DNA of 7,241 nt from Betaproteobacteria bacterium (GCA_009693345.1 SHXL01000140.1:1-7241), one strand, 5' to 3'. Positions 1 through 5,568 are shown, numbered from the stretch's first letter. Notes: a model not told the origin generated them from the letters alone. Program-made: numbers and translations.

Positions 1-465
1 CATCAGCTGCAGCACCTCGCCCTCCGCAATCGTGTTGGTCGCATCGGCGAGGACCTGCATCACGCGCATGCTGTTGGCGGCGAGCATCATCTGGAAGGCG
101 CGCGAGTACAGGAAGTCGCCCACCAGCACCGAGGCGGCGTTGCCGAATTCCGCGTTTGCCGTCCTCCGGCCGCGCCGCAGTTCGGACGCGTCCACCACGT
201 CGTCGTGCAGGAGCGTTGCGGTATGGATGAACTCGACCACGGCGGCCATCTCGTGGTGCCTCTCGCCGCCGGCATCTCCCGGATAGCCCGCGGCGCCGGC
301 CGAAAGCAGCACCAGGGACGGGCGCAAGCGCTTGCCGCCCCCGGCGACGATGTATTCGGCGACCTGGCGCACCAGCGCCACGTCCGAACCGAGCCGGGCG
401 TGGATCACCCGGTCGACGCACTGCAGATCAGCCGCGATCGGGGCGAGAAAGGGAAGGTTCTCCAT
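1..465 (-). CDS. ispB: Octaprenyl diphosphate synthase, N-terminal part (C-terminus beyond the window)
   Basis: This trans-prenyltransferase extends farnesyl diphosphate with isopentenyl diphosphate to make the polyprenyl side chain of ubiquinone; it acts in the cytoplasm. The 155 codons present begin MENLPFLAPIAADLQ and run in frame to base 1. Visible family marks are GGGKRLRP (residues 42-49), the substrate-contacting loop, and the first aspartate-rich motif DDVVD (88-92) inside LLHDDVVDASELRRGRRTAN, which binds magnesium and the allylic diphosphate. VGDFLYSRAFQMM follows. The second aspartate-rich motif would lie outside the window. The ATG at 465 is the first possible start, because an in-frame TAA lies five codons upstream. 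No clear Shine-Dalgarno sequence precedes it. The gene is divergent from rplU, a common proteobacterial arrangement. Chain length (octaprenyl or other) is inferred from lineage and cannot be read from this fragment. Confidence 0.95.
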   Translation of the reverse strand, partial: MENLPFLAPIAADLQCVDRVIHARLGSDVALVRQVAEYIVAGGGKRLRPSLVLLSAGAAGYPGDAGGERHHEMAAVVEFIHTATLLHDDVVDASELRRGRRTANAEFGNAASVLVGDFLYSRAFQMMLAANSMRVMQVLADATNTIAEGEVLQLM

Positions 466-492
466 CGGAGACGCAAATTAGCACAGCGGCCT

Positions 493-522
493 TTGACCCG
501 GACGCATGAAATCCCTTATAAT
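493..522 (+). promoter_or_regulatory. Sigma70 promoter of rplU-rpmA
   Basis: A TTGACC -35 box (493-498) and a perfect TATAAT -10 box (517-522) are separated by 18 bases. Transcription should start near 529, giving a leader of about 30 bases before the rplU ATG at 561. This is the strongest promoter-like sequence I see in the window, as expected for a ribosomal protein operon. On the opposite strand the same AT-rich core reads TATAAG (521 to 516), which could serve leftward transcription of ispB, but no -35 box is visible for that direction. Confidence 0.8.
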
Positions 523-560
523 TCCAAGTCTTTGCACGCTATTTCAGCACAGGTCCAGCC

Positions 561-875
561 ATGTATGCAGTGATCCAGACGGGCGGCAAGCAGTACCGGG
601 TCAAATCCGGCGAGCAGTTGAAGGTCGAATTGCTTGCGGCCGACGTCGGCGCGAGCGTGTCGTTCGACCGCGTCCTGATGCTCGGTGAAGGCGACGGCGT
701 GCGCATCGGCGCGCCGTTCCTCGACGGCGCCGCCGTCAAGGCGACGGTCGTGGCGCAGGGCCGCGGCGAAAAGATCCGCATTTTCAAGATGCGCCGCCGC
801 AAGCATTTTGCCAAGACCCAGGGTCACCGGCAGGGTTTCACCGAAGTGCGCATCGACGAGATCGTCGGCGCCTGA
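561..875 (+). CDS. rplU: 50S ribosomal protein L21
   Basis: L21 is a 23S rRNA-binding protein of the large ribosomal subunit. The product has 104 residues, close to the 103 of E. coli. It begins MYAVIQTGGKQYRV, the standard L21 N-terminus, and carries the basic C-terminal signature KMRRRKHFAKTQGHRQGFT (residues 76-94). A short AGG (551-553) lies seven bases before the ATG and is the only Shine-Dalgarno-like element. It is the first gene of the operon driven by the promoter at 493-522, with rpmA 32 bases downstream. The pairing of L21 with L27 followed by obgE is conserved across most bacteria. Confidence 0.99.
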   Translation: MYAVIQTGGKQYRVKSGEQLKVELLAADVGASVSFDRVLMLGEGDGVRIGAPFLDGAAVKATVVAQGRGEKIRIFKMRRRKHFAKTQGHRQGFTEVRIDEIVGA

Positions 876-907
876 ATAACTGAACCGCACGCTCAAGAGA
901 CGCGACC

Positions 908-1165
908 ATGGCACATAAGAAAGCAGGCGGAAGTTCACGCAACGGGCGCGACTCCAACGCAAAACGCCTGGGCGTCAAGACCTACGGCGGCCAGAGCGCG
1001 AACGCCGGCCAGATCCTGATCCGACAGCGCGGCACGGTGGTGCACCCGGGCGTCAATGTCGGCATCGGCCGCGACCACACGCTGTATGCACGCGTCGCCG
1101 GCAAGGTCAAATACTCGATCAAGGGCGCGGGCAACAAGAAAACCGTGAGCATTCTCCCGGCCTAG
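908..1165 (+). CDS. rpmA: 50S ribosomal protein L27
   Basis: L27 is a large-subunit protein whose flexible N-terminus reaches the peptidyl transferase centre. The 85-residue product starts MAHKKAGGSSRNGRDSNAKR, the mature-type N-terminus of proteobacteria, with no cleavable extension of the Firmicutes kind. It contains the L27 signature GQILIRQRG (residues 34-42). AAGAGA (895-900) seven bases before the ATG is a plausible ribosome binding site. The gene follows rplU by 32 bases with no terminator between them, so both are co-transcribed. The strong terminator at 1187-1217 lies just beyond its stop codon. Confidence 0.99.
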   Translation: MAHKKAGGSSRNGRDSNAKRLGVKTYGGQSANAGQILIRQRGTVVHPGVNVGIGRDHTLYARVAGKVKYSIKGAGNKKTVSILPA

Positions 1166-1186
1166 TCATTTAACCGACTCCGCGAG

Positions 1187-1217
1187 AAAGCCCTATCGGA
1201 GTCGATAGGGCTTTTTT
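1187..1217 (+). terminator. Intrinsic terminator after rpmA with a competing upstream hairpin
   Basis: An 11-base-pair perfect stem (AAAGCCCTATC at 1187-1197 with GATAGGGCTTT at 1204-1214) closes a six-base loop GGAGTC and runs into six T residues (1212-1217), followed by GTTTC. This is a textbook rightward terminator. The loop is complementary to bases just upstream: CGACTCCG (1175-1182) pairs perfectly with CGGAGTCG (1197-1204). That eight-base-pair alternative hairpin would hold the left arm of the terminator in its own loop. The obgE ATG is only 18 bases after the T run, so the terminator probably sets the amount of read-through into obgE-proB. The regulatory role is inferred. Confidence 0.85.
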
Positions 1218-1235
1218 GTTTCTACCACTCCCACA

Positions 1236-2285
1236 ATGAAATTCATCGACGAAGCGAAAATCCAGGTGCACGCCGGCAAGGGCGGCGACGGCAGCGCCGC
1301 GTTCCGGCGCGAAAAGTTCGTGCCGCGCGGCGGCCCCTCGGGCGGCGACGGCGGCCGCGGCGGCAGCGTCTGGGCGATCGCGGACCGCAACATCAACACG
1401 CTGGTCGACTACCGCTTCGCACGCATCCACCGCGCCGAGGACGGCGACATCGGCCGCGGCGCCGACAAGTACGGGCGCGGCGGCGAGGACATCGTGCTGC
1501 GCATGCCGGTGGGCACGCTGGTCAAGGACGAGGACGGCGGATTGCTCTTCGACCTCGCGGCCCACGGCCAGCGCGCGCTGCTCGCCAAGGGCGGCCAGGG
1601 CGGCCTGGGCAACCTGCATTTCAAATCGAGCATCAACCGTGCGCCCCGGCAGTTCACGCGCGGCGAGCCGGGCGAATCGCGCGAGCTGGCGCTCGAACTG
1701 CGCGTGCTTGCCGATGCTGGATTGCTGGGCCTGCCGAACGCCGGCAAATCCACGTTCATCCGCGCGGTATCGGCCGCCAGGCCCAAGGTCGCGGATTATC
1801 CGTTCACCACGCTGAACCCGTCTCTCGGCGTGGTGCGCGTCGAGAGCGACGCGAGCTTCGTGGTCGCCGACATTCCCGGCCTGATCGAGGGCGCGGCCGA
1901 AGGCGCGGGCCTCGGCCACCAGTTCCTGCGCCACCTTTCGCGCACCCGGCTGCTGCTGCACCTGGTGGACCTCGCGCCGCCCGGGCAGGATGGTGACCCG
2001 ACCGACGCCGATCTGGCGCGCGACATCCGCGCGCTCGCCAACGAGCTGAAGAAATACGATGCGGCGCTCCACAAGAAGCCGCGCTGGCTGGTATTCAACA
2101 AGGCCGACCTGCTGCCCGGGGGGGAGGCTGAGGCGCGCGCGCAGCGCATCCTGCGCGCGCTGCGCTGGAAGGGCCGCTGGTTCATGGTCTCGGCGATCAA
2201 CGGCAAGGGCTGCCGCGAACTGTGCGGGCAGGTCTACGAATTCCTCTCCGGCAGCGAAACCAGGAAGGCGCGCCGTGCAGGCTAA
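1236..2285 (+). CDS. obgE: Obg-family GTPase, ribosome assembly
   Basis: ObgE (CgtA) is an essential GTPase that binds the 50S subunit during late assembly and links it to the stringent response. The 349 residues comprise the glycine-rich Obg fold (about 1-158, with repeated GGDG/GGRGG stretches) and the G domain. The G motifs are all visible: G1 GLPNAGKST (165-173), G2 YPFTT (188-192), G3 DIPG (212-215), G4 NKAD (288-291) and G5 SAIN (319-322). After the G domain only a short basic tail remains (ETRKARRAG), so the long acidic tail of E. coli ObgE (390 residues) is missing. No Shine-Dalgarno sequence precedes the ATG. A terminator T run ends 18 bases upstream, leaving little room for a separate promoter. 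The last 11 bases overlap proB. Confidence 0.98.
   Translation: MKFIDEAKIQVHAGKGGDGSAAFRREKFVPRGGPSGGDGGRGGSVWAIADRNINTLVDYRFARIHRAEDGDIGRGADKYGRGGEDIVLRMPVGTLVKDEDGGLLFDLAAHGQRALLAKGGQGGLGNLHFKSSINRAPRQFTRGEPGESRELALELRVLADAGLLGLPNAGKSTFIRAVSAARPKVADYPFTTLNPSLGVVRVESDASFVVADIPGLIEGAAEGAGLGHQFLRHLSRTRLLLHLVDLAPPGQDGDPTDADLARDIRALANELKKYDAALHKKPRWLVFNKADLLPGGEAEARAQRILRALRWKGRWFMVSAINGKGCRELCGQVYEFLSGSETRKARRAG
2262..2268 (+). promoter_or_regulatory. Ribosome binding site that fixes the proB GTG start
   Basis: AGGAAGG lies six bases before a GTG at 2275-2277, inside the last codons of obgE. It decides the proB start in favour of this GTG. The nearest upstream in-frame ATG, at 2059, would give 72 extra residues of unrelated low-complexity sequence overlapping obgE. 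Confidence 0.8.
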
Positions 2286-3396
2286 CCCCGTCGCCGCCGC
2301 CACCACGCTGGTCATCAAGGTCGGCTCCTCGCTCGTCACCAACGATGGCCGCGGCCTGGACGCCGCCGCGATCGCGCGCTGGGCGGCGCAAATCGCGCAA
2401 CTGCGCGCTCTCGGCAAGCGCTGCGTGCTGGTCTCGAGCGGCGCCATCGCCGAGGGGCTGCAGCGGCTGGGCTGGGCGAAGCGGCCGCATGCCATGCACC
2501 AGCTGCAGGCCGCGGCGGCAGTCGGGCAGATGGGCCTCGTGCAATGCTACGAAACCTGCTTCCGCGAGCACGGCCTCGCCACGGCGCAGGTGCTGCTGAC
2601 GCACGCGGACATGGCCGACCGGCAGCGCTACCTGAACGCGCGCTCGACGCTGCGCACGCTGCTCGAGCTGGGCGTGATCCCGGTAATCAATGAGAACGAC
2701 ACCGTCGTCACCGACGAGATCAAGTTCGGCGACAACGACACCCTGGGCGCGCTGGTGGCGAATCTCGTCGAGGCGGACGCGCTCATCATCCTCACCGACC
2801 AGGCCGGGCTGTACGATGCGGACCCGCGGAAAGTTGCGACCGCGACGCTGATCCAGGAACGCGCGGCGGGCGACCCCGCGCTGGAGGCCATCGCAGGCGG
2901 CACCGGATCCGCGCTTGCCAGGGGCGGCATGCTGACCAAGGTACTCGCCGCCAAGCGCGCGGCACGCAGCGGCGCGCATACGGTGATCGCCTTCGGTCGC
3001 GAGCCGGACGTGCTGCTGCGCATCGCGCGCGGCGAGCGCGTGGGCACGCTGCTGACCGCGGGAACGATGCCGCTCGCCGCGCGCAAGCAGTGGCTTGCCG
3101 ACCATCTCAACATTGGCGGCCGGCTGACACTCGACGCGGGCGCGGTCCGGGCACTTTCGAGCGGCGGCAAGAGCCTGCTGCCGATCGGCGTCACCGGGGT
3201 TGCGGGGGAATTCGAGCGCGGCGCGGTGGTCGCCTGCGACGACGCGCAGGGGCGCGAAGTGGCGCGCGGCCTCGCGAATTATTCGGCGACCGAAACGCGC
3301 CAGATCATGCGCAAGCCGTCGGCCGACATCGAAGCGATCCTGGGCTACGTCGACGCGCCCGAACTGATTCACCGCGACAACCTGGTGCTGCTCTAG
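2275..3396 (+). CDS. proB: Glutamate 5-kinase
   Basis: ProB phosphorylates the gamma-carboxyl of glutamate with ATP, the first and proline-feedback-inhibited step of proline synthesis. Starting at the GTG at 2275 the product has 373 residues (E. coli 367). The amino acid kinase domain (about 10-265) shows VIKVGSSL (13-20), VSSGAIAEG (53-61), NENDTV (139-144), FGDND (151-155), LTDQAGLYDADP (173-184) and the glycine-rich GTGSALARGGMLTK (209-222). A C-terminal PUA domain follows (about 280-355). The gene overlaps obgE by 11 bases, so the two are probably translationally coupled. No proA follows; that partner must be elsewhere. The stop TAG is part of a CTAG shared with the convergent CNP1-like gene. 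Confidence 0.98.
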   Translation: MQANPVAAATTLVIKVGSSLVTNDGRGLDAAAIARWAAQIAQLRALGKRCVLVSSGAIAEGLQRLGWAKRPHAMHQLQAAAAVGQMGLVQCYETCFREHGLATAQVLLTHADMADRQRYLNARSTLRTLLELGVIPVINENDTVVTDEIKFGDNDTLGALVANLVEADALIILTDQAGLYDADPRKVATATLIQERAAGDPALEAIAGGTGSALARGGMLTKVLAAKRAARSGAHTVIAFGREPDVLLRIARGERVGTLLTAGTMPLAARKQWLADHLNIGGRLTLDAGAVRALSSGGKSLLPIGVTGVAGEFERGAVVACDDAQGREVARGLANYSATETRQIMRKPSADIEAILGYVDAPELIHRDNLVLL

Positions 3397-3923
3397 TTCG
3401 CGCGCTCGGAATTGTTGAAGTCCGGGCGGCCACCGCGGCGCAGGGCGTTCAGCCCCTCTTCGGGGCTCCGGATGATGATGCCGTCCACGCAGAAGTAGCG
3501 CAGGTACAGTTCGTTATGCCAGCGCTGCACGGACCTGGGTTCGATGCGGCGCCATTCGGATTGCCGGATGACGCTCCAGCCGCCATCGTTGCCGATCGCG
3601 AACACCCTGTAGGAGCCGTCGCAGCGCATGCCCTCGTAGCTCACGTTTTCCGCGCCCGAGCGGCTGCGCGCCACCAGTGTATAGCGCACCGCGCCGTCGG
3701 CGCCCAGCGAAACGGACTGCGGGTCGATGAAGAACCTGAAGCTGGACGCCGAGGAGACAAAGAATTCGATCAGCTCCCCCGCGGGCGGCGCAGGCAGCGC
3801 GACCCCGGGCTCGCTCCTGCCGCGCATTTCGTATTCACGTTCCGAGTCGCTCTTGCGCGGATTCCCCTGGCCCGCGGCGAGCGCGGCGCCGAGCATCAGC
3901 GCCGCAAGAACGAGCCGCTTCAC
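3393..3923 (-). CDS. CNP1-like family exported protein, function unknown
   Basis: The 176-residue product resembles the CNP1-like family (Pfam PF08750) of beta- and related proteobacteria, which I recall next to proB and rppH; its function is not known. Residues 1-16 (MKRLVLAALMLGAALA) form a typical Sec signal peptide with probable cleavage after Ala16. There is no lipobox cysteine, so a soluble periplasmic protein is likelier than a lipoprotein. The mature part has two cysteines (101 and 145) that could form a disulfide, and conserved-looking aromatic segments (FRFFIDPQSVSLGADGAVRY, HNELYLRYFCVDG). Translation starts at a GTG whose GTGA overlaps the stop of the DUF3501 gene. A GGGGGA stretch lies seven bases upstream. 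It is the last gene of the leftward cluster. Family membership is from recognition, not a search. Confidence 0.85.
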   Translation of the reverse strand: MKRLVLAALMLGAALAAGQGNPRKSDSEREYEMRGRSEPGVALPAPPAGELIEFFVSSASSFRFFIDPQSVSLGADGAVRYTLVARSRSGAENVSYEGMRCDGSYRVFAIGNDGGWSVIRQSEWRRIEPRSVQRWHNELYLRYFCVDGIIIRSPEEGLNALRRGGRPDFNNSERAN

Positions 3924-4501
3924 GCAAGATCCCCCGCGAGCGATTGCCGCACTTCGGGCGCCACCGCCACGCTGCTGCGGTAGTTGGGGTGGTCGACGCC
4001 GACCGCGAGGCCCGCGCCCTGCTTCAGCGCGTCGCGCATCGCGCGGTCGAGTTCGAAGCGCACGAAATGCACCGCGGAGGTCTTCTCCTCATTTTCGCGC
4101 TCCATGTCCTCGTCGGCGATCGCGTAGACGCGGGCGAAGCCTTCGACCCCCACCCAGGTACGGTCTTCGATGCCCTTCAGCTCGGCGAGGCGCCGGCGCC
4201 GCTCCTCCGCCTCCGGATACTCGATCAGCATCGTCGCCTTCCAGTTGGCGCCGTCCGGGATCAGGGGGTTGTAGGCTTCCAGCTCTCCGCGGATGCCTTC
4301 TTCCTCGAAGATGCGCTCGATGCGCAGCATCTCCTGCACCTGGTAGCGGACCGTCAGCTCGTCCTCGAAGAGCAGCGTGACATGGCCGCCCACGTGCACG
4401 GTGCGCAGCTTCTTGTGGGCGATGACCCGGGCGCGGTAAGCGTTCCGCTCCCGGGCGTAAACCTCAAGAGGCAGCAGGCTGTCGGGCGCGATCTGCGCCA
4501 T
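3920..4501 (-). CDS. DUF3501 family protein
   Basis: This 193-residue soluble protein matches my memory of DUF3501 (Pfam PF12007). Characteristic stretches are YARERNAYRARVIAHKKLR (15-33), LLFEDELTVRYQVQEMLRIE (43-62), EAYNPLIPDG (75-84), LKGIEDRTW (108-116) and YAIADEDMERENEEKTSAVH (126-145). It has no cysteine, signal peptide or membrane segment, so it is unlikely to carry an iron-sulfur cluster itself. The family is of unknown function but is often encoded beside rubrerythrin and a cysteine-rich iron-sulfur protein related to heterodisulfide reductase. Only rubrerythrin is present here. The ATG at 4501 overlaps the rubrerythrin stop (TGATG). A GTG one codon earlier (4504) is also possible, and both imply translational coupling. 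Its end overlaps the CNP1-like start by four bases. A redox or metal role is inferred from context only. Confidence 0.85.
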   Translation of the reverse strand: MAQIAPDSLLPLEVYARERNAYRARVIAHKKLRTVHVGGHVTLLFEDELTVRYQVQEMLRIERIFEEEGIRGELEAYNPLIPDGANWKATMLIEYPEAEERRRRLAELKGIEDRTWVGVEGFARVYAIADEDMERENEEKTSAVHFVRFELDRAMRDALKQGAGLAVGVDHPNYRSSVAVAPEVRQSLAGDLA

Positions 4502-4920
4502 CACTCCACGAGCTGATCGAGAGCCTTCTGAAAGCGGTTGGCGTGCGAACGCTCCGCCTTGGCGAGTGTCTCGAACCAGTCGGCGATTTCGGTGAAACCC
4601 TCGGTGCGCGCGGCCTTCGCCATTCCCGGGTACATGTCGGTGTACTCGTGGGTCTCGCCGGCGACCGCGGCCTGGAGGTTCAGCTTGGTCGGGCCGATCG
4701 GCTTGTCGGTGGCCGGATCGCCCACGGGCTCCATGTATTCGAGGTGGCCGTGCGCGTGCCCGGTCTCGCCTTCGGCGGTCGAGCGGAACAGCGCCGCGAC
4801 ATCGTTCTGGCCTTCGACGTCGGCCTTGGCGGCGAAGTAGAGGTATCTGCGGTTCGCCTGCGATTCGCCGGCAAACGCCGCTTTCAGGTTGTCGTGGGTC
4901 TTGGATCCCTTGAGGTTCAT
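4501..4920 (-). CDS. Rubrerythrin, ferritin-like domain only
   Basis: Rubrerythrins reduce hydrogen peroxide at a diiron site in a four-helix bundle. The 139 residues contain all the expected ligands: Glu19 (AFAGESQANRRY), Glu52 and His55 (EGETGH), Glu89 and Glu92 (AGETHEY), Glu123 and His126 (AERSH). The E-x-x-E spacing in the third helix matches classical rubrerythrin. There is no cysteine and no C-terminal rubredoxin domain, so electrons must come from a separate donor, which is not encoded in this window. The start is well supported: AAAGGAG (4933 to 4927) lies six bases before the ATG. The gene leads a tightly overlapping cluster with DUF3501 and the CNP1-like gene, and has a 70-base gap after rppH. 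A possible OxyR site lies upstream. Peroxidase activity is inferred from the family. Confidence 0.95.
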   Translation of the reverse strand: MNLKGSKTHDNLKAAFAGESQANRRYLYFAAKADVEGQNDVAALFRSTAEGETGHAHGHLEYMEPVGDPATDKPIGPTKLNLQAAVAGETHEYTDMYPGMAKAARTEGFTEIADWFETLAKAERSHANRFQKALDQLVE

Positions 4921-4926
4921 GCCTGT

Positions 4927-4933
4927 CTCCTTT
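4927..4933 (-). promoter_or_regulatory. Strong ribosome binding site of rubrerythrin
   Basis: Read leftward, AAAGGAG sits six bases before the rubrerythrin ATG at 4920. It is one of the best Shine-Dalgarno sequences in the window. The next two genes of the cluster start by stop-start overlap, so ribosomes recruited here may supply the whole cluster. Confidence 0.75.
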
Positions 4934-4976
4934 GTATGGGAAATTGAACGGTACGGCCCGCAGCCGCGGTCGGCAA

Positions 4977-5013
4977 ATCGTTTGTTCGCATTAACCCGAT
5001 AGTGCGTGACTAT
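4977..5013 (-). promoter_or_regulatory. Possible OxyR operator upstream of rubrerythrin
   Basis: Bases 4999-5013 read ATAG-N7-CTAT, the core of an OxyR half-operator, within a perfect seven-base-pair inverted repeat (CGATAGT 4997-5003, ACTATCG 5009-5015). After the seven-base gap expected between OxyR half-operators, 4977-4991 (ATCGTTTGTTCGCAT) matches about six of ten consensus positions. A weak leftward promoter can be drawn next to it (TTGCCG 4976-4971, 17 bases, TACCGT 4953-4948), which would put the operator at about -36 to -72, the usual place for activation. It overlaps the last codons of rppH. Both the operator and this promoter are unproven; the inverted repeat itself is certain. Confidence 0.35.
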
Positions 5014-5506
5014 CGTGCGGCCGGCGGCGCCGGTCGGCGTTCAGGAACCGGTGCAGCTCGGTGAGCGCCTGACGGTAGACCTCGCGCTTGAAGTCGATCA
5101 CCGCTTCCACCGGCACCCAGTAGTCGTGCCAGCGCCAGGCGTCGAACTCGGGCTTGCCGTTGCCGCGCAGCTTGACGTCGCAGTCGCGCCCCAGCATGCG
5201 CAGCAGGTACCAGATCTGCTTCTGGCCCCGGTAGCTGCCGCGCCAGTCGCGCCGGATCCACTTCTCGGGCACCTCGTAGCGCAGCCATTGGCGCGTGCGC
5301 CCGAGGATGCGGACATGCTCTGGCTTGAGGCCGACCTCCTCCTCGAGCTCGCGGTACATCGCCTGCTCGGGGGATTCGCCGGACTTGATACCGCCCTGGG
5401 GAAACTGCCACGCGTGCTGATTGATCCTCTTGCCCCAGAACACGTCGTTATGCGCGTTCAGCAGGAGGATGCCCACGTTGGGTCGGTAGCCGTCCCGGTC
5501 GAGCAT
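4991..5506 (-). CDS. rppH: RNA pyrophosphohydrolase (Nudix)
   Basis: RppH converts 5'-triphosphorylated RNA ends to monophosphates and so starts RNase E-dependent mRNA decay. The 171-residue product (E. coli 176) begins MLDRDGYRPNVGILLLN, the normal RppH N-terminus. It has a complete Nudix box at residues 38-60 (G-x5-E-x7-RELEEEVGL), with Glu53, Glu56 and Glu57 as metal ligands, preceded by AWQFPQGG. The start at 5506 is chosen over an ATG at 5557 because AGGTGG (5519 to 5514) stands seven bases before it and the extra 17 residues do not resemble the family. The C-terminal tail is basic (NADRRRRPHD). It is divergent from proS, an arrangement I recall as common in betaproteobacteria. Its 3' end contains the palindrome discussed as an OxyR site. 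Confidence 0.97.
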   Translation of the reverse strand: MLDRDGYRPNVGILLLNAHNDVFWGKRINQHAWQFPQGGIKSGESPEQAMYRELEEEVGLKPEHVRILGRTRQWLRYEVPEKWIRRDWRGSYRGQKQIWYLLRMLGRDCDVKLRGNGKPEFDAWRWHDYWVPVEAVIDFKREVYRQALTELHRFLNADRRRRPHDSHALSG

Positions 5507-5513
5507 GGCGATA

Positions 5514-5519
5514 CCACCT
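5514..5519 (-). promoter_or_regulatory. Ribosome binding site that fixes the rppH start
   Basis: Read leftward, AGGTGG precedes the ATG at 5506 by seven bases. It decides the start against the upstream in-frame ATG at 5557. Confidence 0.7.
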
Positions 5520-5539
5520 AAGCTAGAATTCTGTGCTGC

Positions 5540-5568
5540 ATTTTTCCACAGCCCCACCGTAAGTTCAA
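5540..5568 (-). promoter_or_regulatory. Candidate promoter of rppH
   Basis: On the minus strand TTGAAC (5568 to 5563) is followed after 17 bases by AAAAAT (5545 to 5540), which matches four of six positions of the -10 consensus. It would start a transcript about 30 bases before the rppH ATG. In the proS direction the same 80-base gap shows only an isolated TAGAAT (5524-5529) with no good -35 box. Confidence 0.3.

Noticed and set aside
2118..2124. Run of seven G in obgE as a phase-variable or frameshift site
   Set aside because: The frame is intact through it, it encodes a plausible loop after NKAD, and an essential GTPase is an unlikely phase-variable gene. Short G runs are expected in such GC-rich DNA.
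1170..3372. Long minus-strand open frames opposite obgE and proB (441 and 391 codons)
   Set aside because: They are antisense to two unmistakable genes, have arginine-, alanine- and histidine-rich shadow composition typical of GC-rich DNA, and show no recognisable domain.
3451..3467. AGCCCC-TCTTC-GGGGCT hairpin near the proB/CNP1 convergent end as a terminator for proB
   Set aside because: The stem is only six base pairs, has no T run after it, and lies in CNP1-like coding sequence. It could at most stabilise a proB 3' end.
3090..4516. Plus-strand open frames opposite the CNP1-like, DUF3501 and rubrerythrin genes
   Set aside because: They are shadows of the leftward cluster, whose products have signal peptide, family motifs and diiron ligands.
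4997..5015. The inverted repeat CGATAGT/ACTATCG as an rppH terminator
   Set aside because: No T run follows in the leftward direction, and part of it is rppH coding sequence. The operator reading fits better.
5507..5557. N-terminal extension of RppH from an ATG at 5557
   Set aside because: The extra residues do not resemble RppH. The ATG at 5506 has AGGTGG seven bases upstream and gives the family N-terminus.
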